From positions 62,001-126,000 of the forward strand of contig NZ_RWKV01000008.1 in assembly GCF_003993795.1 (NCBI RefSeq): a stretch of DNA of 64,000 bases, in the 5' to 3' direction. The notes beneath the pieces are model-generated. The model saw only the letters and a list, made by a program, of their open reading frames with translations. It was not told the origin of the DNA and made no database searches. The DNA comes from Aquabacter cavernae (GTDB taxonomy: Bacteria > Pseudomonadota > Alphaproteobacteria > Rhizobiales > Xanthobacteraceae). Made by a program: the position numbers and the translations under genes. Of this stretch, positions 23,083 to 31,776 are shown piece by piece. Within the stretch, counting starts at the first letter, position 1, and each line of letters begins with the position of its first letter.

Positions 23083-24669
23083 TCAGCCTATCCGCCCCAG
23101 CACCGATTCGAGGAATGTCGCCCGCCCCGCCGCATCGGACGGCGCGCCGCGCCAGGCGATGTAGCCGTCGGGGCGCACGAGGATCGCCGCGCAGCCCGCC
23201 ATGGTCCGGTAGGCGCTCTCGGTGTCCTCCACCAGCGTGACGCCGAATGGGTCGGGCAGGGCACTGTCCGCCGGGGCGAGGGCGATGAGACGGAAGGGCA
23301 GGCGGTCGCCCAGTGCGGCGGCTTCCGCCTCCAGCGGGGCGAGATCCTCGGCCATGCCCACGGGGGCGAGCAGGACATGCTCCGGGCCCTTCAGCAGGTC
23401 GAACAGGCGCAGGGGGAAGCCGACACCGCGCCGTTTCAGGCCGGCAAGGTCGGGCATCCGGTCGCCGGGTTGCAGCGTTGCATCTCCCGTGACGGGGGCG
23501 ACGGCGGGGGTGCCGCGATAGGAGACGCGCATCTGGGTGTGGGCGAGCCGGTCCGGCGCCTTGGGGCGGTCGATGGCCATGCTCTCCTTGATGGTCTGGG
23601 CGATGACGCCCTCGGCCACGGGCTGGCGCTCCGCTTCATAGCTGTCCAGCAAAGTGGGCGCGGCCCGGCCTTTCAGGACGAGAGCCAGCTTCCAGGCGAG
23701 GTTATAGGCGTCCTGGATGCCGGTATTCATGCCCTGGCCGCCCGTGGGCGGATGGATGTGGCAGGCATCGCCCGCGATGAAGACCTGTCCTTCGCGGTAG
23801 CGGACGGCGAGGCGCATGGAGATGCGGAAGCGCGAGGACCAGCGCAGGTCGCTCACCACGGGTGGACGGGCGAGGACGCGATCGGCCACCTGCTGGATGT
23901 CCGCGAGTGACGGCCCGGCCTGCTCGGACTGGATGCCGTGGGCGACACCCTCGCCCGGCGCCACGGGCGTCTCGGATTCCAGCATGGAGACGCGGTAGCG
24001 CCCGTGCTCGGGCAGGGGAATGGCGATGAACATGTCCGGCGCCTGGTCTTCCAGGGGGCGGATGGCACGCAGGGCGACGCCGCGCGGCAGCTCTTCGCCC
24101 TCCGGCCAGTCCAGGCGCACATCACCCAGCATGAAGGGGTAGGGCCAGGCTTCGCCCTCAAAGGGAATATCCAGCAAATGGCGAACACTGGAATGGGCGC
24201 CGTCGCATCCCACCACATAGCGGGTATGCGCTACCTCGGCGCCACCGGGGCCTTCCAGGTCCGCGCGCACGATGCCGCCTTCCTGGGTCAGGGACGTGAG
24301 GCGCACGCCCCGCTCCACCGTGATGCCGAAGCGGGAGAGATGTTCCGCGAGAACCCGCTCGGTCTCGCCCTGGGGCACACCGAGGGCGGCATAGGGCAGA
24401 TCGGACAGGTCGGTGGCAAGATCGCGCACGGGCTGCCCGGTCACTGCCAGCCGCGTGGCGGTGAGCCAGAGACCGGCATCGATCATCTGCCGGGCCACGC
24501 CCATGTCTTCATAGACTTCCAGGGTCCGGGACGTCACGCCGATGGCGCGGCAGAAGGGGAGGGGCGCCAGATGCGCCTCGATGATGCGGGGGCGGATGCC
24601 GTGCCGGACCAGTTCGCACGCCAGCGCAAGACCCACCGGGCCCGCGCCCACCACCAGAACCTCAAGCAT
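23083..24669 (-). CDS. FAD-dependent aromatic monooxygenase-like protein
   Basis: This 528-aa flavoprotein belongs to the group of phenol/rifampicin-type hydroxylases. The N-terminal Rossmann motif is LVVGAGPVGLALACEL, the second FAD site is VGCDGAHSSVRHLLDI, and the third is GDACHIHPPTGGQGMNTG followed by DAYNLAWKLA. A C-terminal thioredoxin-like domain follows from about residue 400, as in larger members. Such enzymes hydroxylate aromatic rings with NAD(P)H and oxygen. It stands alone between tRNA-Gln and gpmI, with no pathway partners. Family is firm; substrate is unknown. Confidence 0.85.
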   Translation of the reverse strand: MLEVLVVGAGPVGLALACELVRHGIRPRIIEAHLAPLPFCRAIGVTSRTLEVYEDMGVARQMIDAGLWLTATRLAVTGQPVRDLATDLSDLPYAALGVPQGETERVLAEHLSRFGITVERGVRLTSLTQEGGIVRADLEGPGGAEVAHTRYVVGCDGAHSSVRHLLDIPFEGEAWPYPFMLGDVRLDWPEGEELPRGVALRAIRPLEDQAPDMFIAIPLPEHGRYRVSMLESETPVAPGEGVAHGIQSEQAGPSLADIQQVADRVLARPPVVSDLRWSSRFRISMRLAVRYREGQVFIAGDACHIHPPTGGQGMNTGIQDAYNLAWKLALVLKGRAAPTLLDSYEAERQPVAEGVIAQTIKESMAIDRPKAPDRLAHTQMRVSYRGTPAVAPVTGDATLQPGDRMPDLAGLKRRGVGFPLRLFDLLKGPEHVLLAPVGMAEDLAPLEAEAAALGDRLPFRLIALAPADSALPDPFGVTLVEDTESAYRTMAGCAAILVRPDGYIAWRGAPSDAAGRATFLESVLGRIG

Positions 24670-24788
24670 GCCCCATTCCCTCGATGATCCGTCTCGGGGA
24701 CCTTACCGCCTTGACCTTGCCACAAGGAAGGCGTCATGACGCGACCGTCGCGGTCGTTTCAGGCGCCGCTGTTGGAGTGAGGTCTGTC

Positions 24789-26312
24789 ATGTCGTCGCGC
24801 GTGCCCACCATGCTGGTCGTTCTCGATGGATGGGGATGGCGCGATGACAGCGCGGACAATGCGGTGCGCCTCGCCCGCACGCCCAATTTCGATCGCCTCT
24901 ACGGATCTTCGCCCCACGCCTTCCTCGCCACGTCCGGTCGGGATGTGGGCCTGCCCGTGGGGCAGATGGGCAATTCCGAAGTGGGCCATCTCAATCTGGG
25001 TGCGGGCCGCGTGGTCATGCAGGACCTGCCGCGCATCGATGCCGCTATCGAGGATGGCAGCCTGAAGACGCGCCTCGCGGACAGCGGCCTTGTGGCGGCG
25101 CTGAAGGCGAGCGGGGGCACCTGCCACATCCTCGGCCTCATGTCGCCGGGCGGCGTGCATGCCCATCAGGATCATACGGTGGCGGTGGCCCGGCTCCTTG
25201 CGGAGGAGGGCATCCCCGCGAAGGTGCATGCCTTCACGGACGGGCGTGACACGCCCCCGCGCTCGGGCGCCGACTTCATGGTGCGCCTCGTTGCGGACCT
25301 GCCTGCCGCCGTTCCGGTGGCCACCGTCTGCGGGCGTTATTACGCCATGGACCGCGACAATCGCTGGGAGCGCGTGCAGCGTGCTTATGAACTTCTGGCG
25401 CACGGCAGGGGCACGGTGTTCGAGAGCGCGGAGGCGGCTGTCGCCGCCAGTTATGCGGCGGATTTCTCCGACGAATTCCTCAATCCGGCGGTGATTAGCG
25501 GTTATGCGGGCATGGCGGATGGGGATGCCATCCTGTGCACCAATTTCCGCGCCGACCGCGCCCGCGAGATCCTGGATGCGCTGCTGCTGCCGCAATTCGA
25601 CGGCTTCGACCGGGGCACGCCCATCCGCTTCGTGGCGGCGGCGGGCATGGCCTCCTACAGCTCCGGCCTCGATGGCGTGATGAAGACGCTGTTCCCGCGC
25701 CAGTCCCTGGACATGGGCCTGGGCGAGACGGTCGCCGCGGCGGGGCGCACCCAGTTGCGCATGGCGGAGACGGAGAAGTATCCGCACGTCACCTATTTCT
25801 TCAGCGGCGGACGGGAAGAGCCCTATGCGGGCGAGGAGCGCATCCTCGTGCCTTCGCCGAAGGTGGCGACCTATGACCTCCAGCCGGAAATGTCGGCGCC
25901 GGAATTGACCGACAAGGCGGTGGTGGCCATCGAGAGTGGCGACTACGACCTCGTTATCCTGAATTTCGCCAATCCCGACATGGTCGGCCACACGGGTAGC
26001 CTGCCCGCCGCCATCAAGGCGGTGGAGACGGTGGATCGCGGTCTCGGCCGCATCGCGGAGGCGGTGCTGTCCATGGACGGCGCGCTCCTGGTGACCGCCG
26101 ACCACGGAAATTGCGAATTGATGCGGGATCCGGAGACCGGTGGGCCTCATACGGCGCACACCACCTTCCCGGTTCCGGTCATGCTGGTGGGGCGTCCCGG
26201 CTTCGCGCTGAAGAACGGCCGCCTTGCGGATGTCGCCCCCACGCTCCTGTCCCTCATGGGCGTGGCCAAGCCGGAGCAGATGACGGGGCAAAGCCTCGTG
26301 ATGAAGGGCTGA
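24789..26312 (+). CDS. gpmI: 2,3-bisphosphoglycerate-independent phosphoglycerate mutase
   Basis: This 507-aa enzyme interconverts 3- and 2-phosphoglycerate in glycolysis. Landmarks are LVVLDGWGWR at the start, the catalytic serine in PVGQMGNSEVGHLNLG, the substrate loop FTDGRDTPPRSG, CGRYYAMDRDNRWERV, and the C-terminal manganese site TADHGNCELM with GPHTAHTTFPVP. The length matches the family (about 510). The ATG at 24789 is chosen; an upstream in-frame start at 24684 lies in the opposite monooxygenase's upstream region and adds no conserved residues. The gene is solitary. The call is certain. Confidence 0.97.
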   Translation: MSSRVPTMLVVLDGWGWRDDSADNAVRLARTPNFDRLYGSSPHAFLATSGRDVGLPVGQMGNSEVGHLNLGAGRVVMQDLPRIDAAIEDGSLKTRLADSGLVAALKASGGTCHILGLMSPGGVHAHQDHTVAVARLLAEEGIPAKVHAFTDGRDTPPRSGADFMVRLVADLPAAVPVATVCGRYYAMDRDNRWERVQRAYELLAHGRGTVFESAEAAVAASYAADFSDEFLNPAVISGYAGMADGDAILCTNFRADRAREILDALLLPQFDGFDRGTPIRFVAAAGMASYSSGLDGVMKTLFPRQSLDMGLGETVAAAGRTQLRMAETEKYPHVTYFFSGGREEPYAGEERILVPSPKVATYDLQPEMSAPELTDKAVVAIESGDYDLVILNFANPDMVGHTGSLPAAIKAVETVDRGLGRIAEAVLSMDGALLVTADHGNCELMRDPETGGPHTAHTTFPVPVMLVGRPGFALKNGRLADVAPTLLSLMGVAKPEQMTGQSLVMKG

Positions 26313-26383
26313 AGCCGGTGGGGAGAGGCGGTTGCCGTCTCTCGAACTCCGGCTCGGTTGCCGTGCTTTAAATCCCGCCCTCG

Positions 26384-26566
26384 CTGCCCCCTCCCTAACC
26401 CTCCCCCGCAAGCGGGAGAGGGTTAGGGAGGGGGCAGCGTGTTGCGGAGTGGTTGCACCTGCCCTTGAGCGTGCCTGTCGGCGATGAGTTGGAAAGGCCA
26501 TTTCCGGCAACTCGCGACAGAGCCTCATCAGCGTGGCCTGCGCCCTCTCCCGCTTGCGGGGGAGGG
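26384..26566. repeat. Intergenic palindromic repeats after gpmI
   Basis: A 54-base palindrome at 26384-26437 has perfectly matching 20-base outer arms and an inner CCCGCAAGCGGG. A second, shorter copy built on CCCTCTCCCGC and GCGGGGGAGGG lies at 26543-26566. A third related element is at 42373-42473. These look like members of a dispersed REP-type family in this genome, here between gpmI and a converging gene, where they might stabilise or terminate transcripts. The rest of 26313-26632 holds nothing else visible. Confidence 0.65.
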
Positions 26567-26632
26567 GTGGGGAGGGGGAAATCGCGCGCCCTCCCCGGCA
26601 GGCAAGCGCCGCTCGGTTCAGCTCCTCCGACC

Positions 26633-28321
26633 TCACTTTTCCTGTTTCGCCAGCGCCTCGTCGCGGATGGCGGTGAGCGTGCGGGAGGGGGTGATGGCTT
26701 CCGGGTCGATCTTGCAATGGAGAATGGCGGGCAGGCCGCTCGCTTGGGCGCGCTCGAAGGCGGGCAGGAAGTCCTCGGTGGTCTCCACCGTCTCGCCATG
26801 GCCGCCGAACGCGCGGGCATAGGCGGCGAAATCGGGATTGCGCAACTTGGTCGCCGAGACGCGGCCGGGGAATTCGCGCTCCTGGTGCATGCGGATGGTG
26901 CCGTACATGCCGTTATCCACCAGCACCACGATCAGCGGGATCTCATACTGGACCGCCGTGGCGAATTCCTGGCCGTTCATGAGGTAGCAACCATCGCCCG
27001 CGAAGGCGACCACGGTGCTGCTGGGCGACTGGCGCTTCGCCATCACCGCCGCCGGGACGCCATAGCCCATGGAGCCGGATGTGGGCGCGAGGTGGAGCAT
27101 GCGCCCGCGCAGGCGGAAATAGCGATGCAGCCAAGTGGCGTAATTGCCTGCGCCATTGCAGATGATGGTGTCTTCCGGCAGCAGGTCGCGCAGCGCCTTC
27201 ACCGCCTCGCCGTACTGGAAAGTGCCGGGCAGCTTGGCGGGGGTCTCGGTCCAGGCGAGATAGTCCGCATGGCCCTGGCGGGTGGTCTCTTCCCACTTGC
27301 CCTGGGGCGCGTCCGTCATCTGCGAGAGCGCGGCGGCGAAGGTGCCGGGCGTCGCCTCGATGCCCAGCACGGGCTGATAGACGCGGCCGATCTCGTCGGC
27401 GCTGGGATGCACCTGCACCAGCTTCTGGGTCGGGGTGGGAATGTCGATGAGGCTATAGGAGGAGGACGGCATCTCCGACATGCGGGCGCCCAGCAGGATC
27501 AGCAGGTCGGCAGACTTCACGCGCGCGGCCAGCTTGGGATTGGGGCCGATGCCCACATCGCCCACATAGCAGGGATGGTCGGAGGGGAAGCGGTCGGCGC
27601 GCCGGAACGACGTGGCGATGGGCAGGGCGCTGCGGGCCGCGAAGTCGGCGAGTTCAGCGGTCGCCTCCGGCGTCCAGCGGGTGCCGCCGATGATCAACAG
27701 AGGGTTCTCAGCCTCACGCAGCATCGCGGCGAGGCGCGTCATGTCCGCGGGCGCGGGAGCGGGGGCGGCAGGCTCCACATAAGCTGCGTCCGCCACCTCG
27801 GCGGTCTCCATCAGCATGTCCTCGGGCAGGGCGATCACCACCGGGCCGGGACGACCCTGCATAGCCACGCGGAAGGCGCGGGAGATCAGTTCCGGGATGC
27901 GCTCCACCTGGTCGATCTCCACCACCCATTTGGCGATGGAGCCGAACACCGCCTTGTAGTCCAGTTCCTGGAAGGCTTCCCGCTCGCGCATGCCGCGCTC
28001 GATCTGGCCGACGAAGAGGATGAGCGGCGTGGAATCCTGGGCGGCGATATGCACGCCCGCGCTGGCATTGGTGGCGCCGGGGCCGCGCGTCACGAAGCAG
28101 ATGCCGGGGCGGCCGGTCATCTTGCCGTAGGCGTCCGCCATCATGGCCGCGCCGCCCTCGTTGCGGCAGACCAGCACGTCGATGTCCGCGTCGTGCAGCG
28201 CGTCCAGCACGGCCAGATAGCTCTCGCCGGGCACGCAGGTGATGCGGTCCACCTTCTGGGCGATGAGCTGATCGACGATGAGCTGGCCTCCGGTGCGCGG
28301 GGCCGGGCGGGGCGTGGACAT
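26633..28321 (-). CDS. Acetolactate synthase-like TPP-dependent enzyme
   Basis: This 562-aa protein has the three-domain layout of the acetohydroxyacid synthase/pyruvate oxidase family. The N-terminal pyrimidine domain has the catalytic Glu in CRNEGGAAMMADAYGKMTG, the central domain spans about residues 190-330, and the C-terminal TPP site is VVAFAGDGCYLMNGQEF. The true biosynthetic IlvB normally has a regulatory partner gene, which is absent. Its neighbour 66 bases upstream is an ALDH7-type dehydrogenase, so a catabolic decarboxylase or synthase is more likely. Family is firm; reaction is open. Confidence 0.85.
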   Translation of the reverse strand: MSTPRPAPRTGGQLIVDQLIAQKVDRITCVPGESYLAVLDALHDADIDVLVCRNEGGAAMMADAYGKMTGRPGICFVTRGPGATNASAGVHIAAQDSTPLILFVGQIERGMREREAFQELDYKAVFGSIAKWVVEIDQVERIPELISRAFRVAMQGRPGPVVIALPEDMLMETAEVADAAYVEPAAPAPAPADMTRLAAMLREAENPLLIIGGTRWTPEATAELADFAARSALPIATSFRRADRFPSDHPCYVGDVGIGPNPKLAARVKSADLLILLGARMSEMPSSSYSLIDIPTPTQKLVQVHPSADEIGRVYQPVLGIEATPGTFAAALSQMTDAPQGKWEETTRQGHADYLAWTETPAKLPGTFQYGEAVKALRDLLPEDTIICNGAGNYATWLHRYFRLRGRMLHLAPTSGSMGYGVPAAVMAKRQSPSSTVVAFAGDGCYLMNGQEFATAVQYEIPLIVVLVDNGMYGTIRMHQEREFPGRVSATKLRNPDFAAYARAFGGHGETVETTEDFLPAFERAQASGLPAILHCKIDPEAITPSRTLTAIRDEALAKQEK

Positions 28322-28387
28322 TTGGGCAATCCTTCAGGAGAAACGGAAAAAGGCCCGGCGCCTCGGCCGGGCGATGGGGAAAGCGGC

Positions 28388-29941
28388 TCAGCCCACGTCG
28401 AAGGAGACGCCCTGGGCCAGGGGCAGGGTGGAGCCGTAATTGATGGTGTTGGTGGCGCGGCGCATATAGGCCTTCCAGCTGTCGGAGCCTGCCTCGCGCC
28501 CCCCGCCGGTCTCCTTCTCGCCGCCGAACGCCCCGCCGATCTCGGCGCCGGACGGGCCGATATTGACGTTGACGATCCCGCAATCGGAGCCTGCCGCGCC
28601 CAGGAAACGCTCGGCTTCCCGCAGGTCGGTGGTGAAGATGGACGAGGCGAGGCCCTGGGGCACGTCATTATGCCGGGCGATCACTTCTTCCAGGCTGGAA
28701 TAGCGCATCACATACAGGATGGGCGCGAAGGTCTCCGCGCGCACCACCTCGCTCTGGCCGGGCATCTCCACGAGGGCCGGGCGTACATAGAAGGCGTCAG
28801 GGAATGCCTCGGCTTCCACCCGGGCGCCGCCCGTCACCGTGCCGCCCTCGCGCCGTGCGGCGTCCAGGGCGCGGGCCATCGCCTCGAAGGCAGGACGGTC
28901 GATGAGCGGGCCGATGAGCGTCTGCGCCGCGCGCGGATCGCCCACTTGCACGGAGCCGTAGGCGGCCTTCAGGCGCGGCACCAGTATGTCATAGACGCTG
29001 TCATGCACGAACAGGCGGCGCAGGGTGGTGCAGCGCTGTCCGGCCGTGCCCATGGCCGCGAAGGCGACGGCGCGCAGCGTCACATCGAGATCGGCCGACG
29101 GGGTGACGATGGCGCCGTTATTGCCCCCCAGTTCCAGGATGGCGCGCCCGAAGCGGGACGCCACGCGGGGCGCCACAGCCCGGCCCATGGCCGTGGAGCC
29201 GGTGGCCGAGATCACGGGCACGCGCGGGTCATCCACCAGCGCCTCGCCTGCCTCGCGCCCGCCCAGCAGCAGGGTGGAGAGGCCCTCCGGCACGCCGCCG
29301 AAGCGGGCGGCGGCCCGTTCGAACAGCGCCTGCACGGCGAGGGCGGTGAGAAGGGTCTTTTCCGAGGGCTTCCAGACCACGGCGTCGCCGCACGCGAAGG
29401 CGAGGGCGGCATTCCAGGACCAGACCGCCACCGGGAAGTTGAAAGCGCTGATCACGCCCACCACGCCCGCCGGGTGCCAGGTTTCCATCATCCGGTGGTC
29501 CGGCCGCTCGGTCGCGATGGTGAGGCCGTGAAGCTGGCGCGACAGGCCGGTGGCGAAGTCGCAGATGTCGATCATCTCCTGGACCTCGCCGAGGCCCTCC
29601 GAGGTGATCTTGCCCGCCTCCAGCGTCACCAGGAGCCCGAGATCGGCCTTGGCGGCGCGCAACTCCTCGCCCAGCAGGCGCACCAGTTCGCCCCGGCGCG
29701 GCGCGGGCACGGTGCGCCAGGACAGGTAGGCTTGGTGGGCGCGGCCGATGGCCTCGGCGGGGGAGGGCGTCGGCACGATGCGGCCGATTTCCGCTCCCGT
29801 GAGCGGCGAGCGGGCGGGCAGGGATCCACCGCTGATCACATCCGTGGGGACGCCCAGGCGTTCGAGCAGGCTCTTCGCCTCTGCCGCGATGCCTGAGGCA
29901 TGAGTGAGGTCAAGCACCGATGAAACTCCCCGCATTTCCAA
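28388..29941 (-). CDS. ALDH7-type aldehyde dehydrogenase (antiquitin-like)
   Basis: This roughly 510-aa NAD-dependent dehydrogenase carries the ALDH hallmarks: cofactor loop VISAFNFPVAVWSWN, SATGSTAMGRAV, the catalytic Glu in LELGGNNGAI and the catalytic Cys in GTAGQRCTTLRRL. GQRCTT and LGGNN are characteristic of the ALDH7 group, whose bacterial members oxidise L-piperidine-6-carboxylate/2-aminoadipate semialdehyde in lysine breakdown. The ATG at 29941 lacks a ribosome site; GTG at 29917 follows GGGGAG and may be the true start. It is probably co-transcribed with the TPP enzyme downstream. Confidence 0.85.
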   Translation of the reverse strand: MEMRGVSSVLDLTHASGIAAEAKSLLERLGVPTDVISGGSLPARSPLTGAEIGRIVPTPSPAEAIGRAHQAYLSWRTVPAPRRGELVRLLGEELRAAKADLGLLVTLEAGKITSEGLGEVQEMIDICDFATGLSRQLHGLTIATERPDHRMMETWHPAGVVGVISAFNFPVAVWSWNAALAFACGDAVVWKPSEKTLLTALAVQALFERAAARFGGVPEGLSTLLLGGREAGEALVDDPRVPVISATGSTAMGRAVAPRVASRFGRAILELGGNNGAIVTPSADLDVTLRAVAFAAMGTAGQRCTTLRRLFVHDSVYDILVPRLKAAYGSVQVGDPRAAQTLIGPLIDRPAFEAMARALDAARREGGTVTGGARVEAEAFPDAFYVRPALVEMPGQSEVVRAETFAPILYVMRYSSLEEVIARHNDVPQGLASSIFTTDLREAERFLGAAGSDCGIVNVNIGPSGAEIGGAFGGEKETGGGREAGSDSWKAYMRRATNTINYGSTLPLAQGVSFDVG

Positions 29942-29965
29942 GGCCGAGCGAAGCGGTCCGTCGCG

Positions 29966-29983
29966 GGCCCGCCGAAGCGGGCC
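29966..29983. repeat. Short palindrome upstream of ALDH gene
   Basis: GGCCCGC and GCGGGCC pair perfectly around a CGAA loop at 29966-29983, a very stable tetraloop hairpin. It lies just upstream of the aldehyde dehydrogenase start, in its leader, and about 120 bases before the response regulator on the other strand. A role in mRNA stability or termination is possible. Confidence 0.4.
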
Positions 29984-30100
29984 GTACCTTACGAGCTTCG
30001 TCGCGCGCGGCCAATCGGTGCGTAAGCAGGCAGCGGGGGCTTGAGCGGAACAAGTTGTGCGGCAAATGCGTTAAGTCGTCCGGAGGCTAGGTGGGGAAGT

Positions 30101-30493
30101 ATGGACAACCTATGTATGTCGCAGGCGTCGACACCCGTGGCACGCACCGTCCTCGTGGTGGAGGACGAGCCTCTGTTGCGCTTGGTCCTGAGCGATCTCC
30201 TGCGTGCGCGGGGCATTACCGTGGTGGAGGCGGCAAGCGCGGGAGAAGCGCTCGACCTGCTGGCGGCCGGTGTCGAGGCCGACCTGATCTTCACCGACGT
30301 GCGGATGCCCGGCCCCATTGATGGGCTCGAACTGAGCCGCAGGGTTCGCGCTACCTGTCCAGACCTGCCCGTGGTGGTCACGTCAGGCCATCTCGAAAGC
30401 TCGTTGGTGGATCCGGGTGTCGCGTTCCTGCGCAAGCCCTATCTGCCCGCCGATGCCGTGTCGGCGATCCTCGCAATCATGGAAAGGAGATGA
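30101..30493 (+). CDS. Receiver-only response regulator
   Basis: This 130-aa protein is a single CheY-like receiver domain. The acidic pocket is in VLVVEDEPLLRLVL, the phosphoacceptor Asp in DLIFTDVRMPGP, the Thr/Ser position in VVVTSGH and the conserved Lys in AFLRKPYLPADA. There is no output domain, so it must act through a partner protein. The start at 30101 follows GTGGGGAAGT. The next gene, also receiver-like, begins three bases after its stop. Such pairs are common in stress and motility signalling of alphaproteobacteria. Confidence 0.88.
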   Translation: MDNLCMSQASTPVARTVLVVEDEPLLRLVLSDLLRARGITVVEAASAGEALDLLAAGVEADLIFTDVRMPGPIDGLELSRRVRATCPDLPVVVTSGHLESSLVDPGVAFLRKPYLPADAVSAILAIMERR

Positions 30494-30496
30494 CGA

Positions 30497-30952
30497 ATGG
30501 CTACCGATGCTCCCGATGAAAAACAGCGCCCTTGTGTCGTGCTCCTGGATGGCGACGTGGTGGCGCGCCATGTGCTCGCGGAATATCTGCGGGAATGCGG
30601 TTATCAGGTGGTGGAGGCGGCGACCTCTGAGGAATTGATCGCGGTCCTGGAGTACGGGACACCGGCGGTGGACACGGTCCTGTTCGACCTGGAGGCGCCG
30701 GGCGCCCCGCGCGGTTTCGCCCTGCGCAACCATCTGCGCGACACCTATCCCCACATCGACATCATCCCGGCCGGCTCCACGGCCGTGGCTGCGAGAGAGG
30801 CGGAGGATTTGTGCGAGGAAGGGCCGCAACTGCAGCGCCCCTACCATTCGCAACTTGTCCTGGCGCGCATTCGCCGCATGAAGGGCCGAGCTGGCCTGAA
30901 AGGCGCCGAGGTAAAGCGGACGACCGAGACCGCTGCCTACTTCAGCGCGTAG
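30497..30952 (+). CDS. Degenerate receiver-domain protein
   Basis: This 151-aa protein has a receiver-like fold. The strand CVVLLDGDVVARHVLAEYLR holds part of the acidic pocket, and VLFDLEAPGAPRG holds a candidate phosphoacceptor Asp. The conserved Lys of the final loop is replaced by Arg in LQRPYHSQL, and the pocket has only one of the usual two N-terminal acids in standard position. Phosphorylation may be weak or absent. It is co-transcribed with the intact receiver gene upstream. Its last 16 bases overlap the converging porin-like gene. Confidence 0.72.
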   Translation: MATDAPDEKQRPCVVLLDGDVVARHVLAEYLRECGYQVVEAATSEELIAVLEYGTPAVDTVLFDLEAPGAPRGFALRNHLRDTYPHIDIIPAGSTAVAAREAEDLCEEGPQLQRPYHSQLVLARIRRMKGRAGLKGAEVKRTTETAAYFSA

Positions 30953-31626
30953 CGCAGGCCGAGCCGGAACTGCTGCTCCCGGATCCCCGACATGACGAGG
31001 TCCACCGGCCGTCCCTGAATGTCGAAGGTCGGAGAGCCGAGGTCGATGAAGCGGTAGCCCGCATTCAGGGTCCAGGCGGGCGTGATGGCCCAGGAGGCGC
31101 CCGCCACGAAGCTCCAGGCGGCCTGCCAGTCATAACGCTCGAGATTTGGCAAGGCGACGGCGATGGGCGCGCTGGAGGAGAGAGAGACCTCTCCCGCGCC
31201 CACGCCCACGCCCACATAGGGCGTGACGCGGCCAATGGTGAACAGGTCCCAATAGGCGTTGGCCAGGAAGACCTTTTCCTGAAGGCGGGAATGGCTGATG
31301 AAGTCGGCGGTCACATCGGCCCGGAAATGGGGCGTGAAGCGGTAGCCGAGGCCGACGCCCGCGGTCCAGCCGGGGCCGCCATAGGGCTGGGAGCGGGTGC
31401 CGATGGTGCCGGTTCCGCTGGCGAGGCGCGATCCGCCCGCATCGACGCGCACATACCAGCCGCCATCGGATACCGTTTCCTCAATGGCGGGGGCCGTAAG
31501 CGTGAAATCGCCGGGGCGGCCGGGCGAGAGCGCCCCCGGATCCGCCGCCAGGGCTCCCGAGGACAAGACGGCGGCCGAGGCCGCGCACGATGTGAAGCGG
31601 AAAAGGGTCTGCATTTGCAATGTCAT
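30937..31626 (-). CDS. Outer-membrane beta-barrel protein
   Basis: This 229-aa protein has a signal peptide (FTSCAASAAVLSSGALAADP) and alternating hydrophobic strands typical of an 8-strand barrel of the Omp25/OmpA-like group: GWYVRVDAGGSRLA, WTAGVGLGYRFTPHFRADV, VTPYVGVGVGAGEVS, WSFVAGASWAITPAWTLNAG and QQFRLGLRYALK. Such porin-like proteins sit in the outer membrane and support envelope integrity. The start is uncertain between 31626 and 31614; a TTG at 31632 is less likely. It converges with the receiver gene. Confidence 0.8.
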   Translation of the reverse strand: MTLQMQTLFRFTSCAASAAVLSSGALAADPGALSPGRPGDFTLTAPAIEETVSDGGWYVRVDAGGSRLASGTGTIGTRSQPYGGPGWTAGVGLGYRFTPHFRADVTADFISHSRLQEKVFLANAYWDLFTIGRVTPYVGVGVGAGEVSLSSSAPIAVALPNLERYDWQAAWSFVAGASWAITPAWTLNAGYRFIDLGSPTFDIQGRPVDLVMSGIREQQFRLGLRYALK

Positions 31627-31776
31627 CCGCAAGGAGACAGGGACAGCGAATCCGAGGCTCGCACGCCGTCATTAATGGTCGATTAACCCTGATCGTATGC
31701 CCAAAGGCGCCCGCCCCTTGAAGGAGCGGGCGTCACGCGCCCGGTGCGAGCACGAATGTGCCTGCGGGTGTGCGCG

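Noticed and set aside
23938-24687. 249-codon plus-strand frame opposite the monooxygenase gene
   Set aside because: Antisense composition and no ribosome site.
26453-29896. Very long plus-strand open frame of more than 1100 codons
   Set aside because: It is antisense to the TPP enzyme and ALDH genes, is rich in His, Gly and Arg as expected for the reverse of GC-rich codons, and has no ribosome site.
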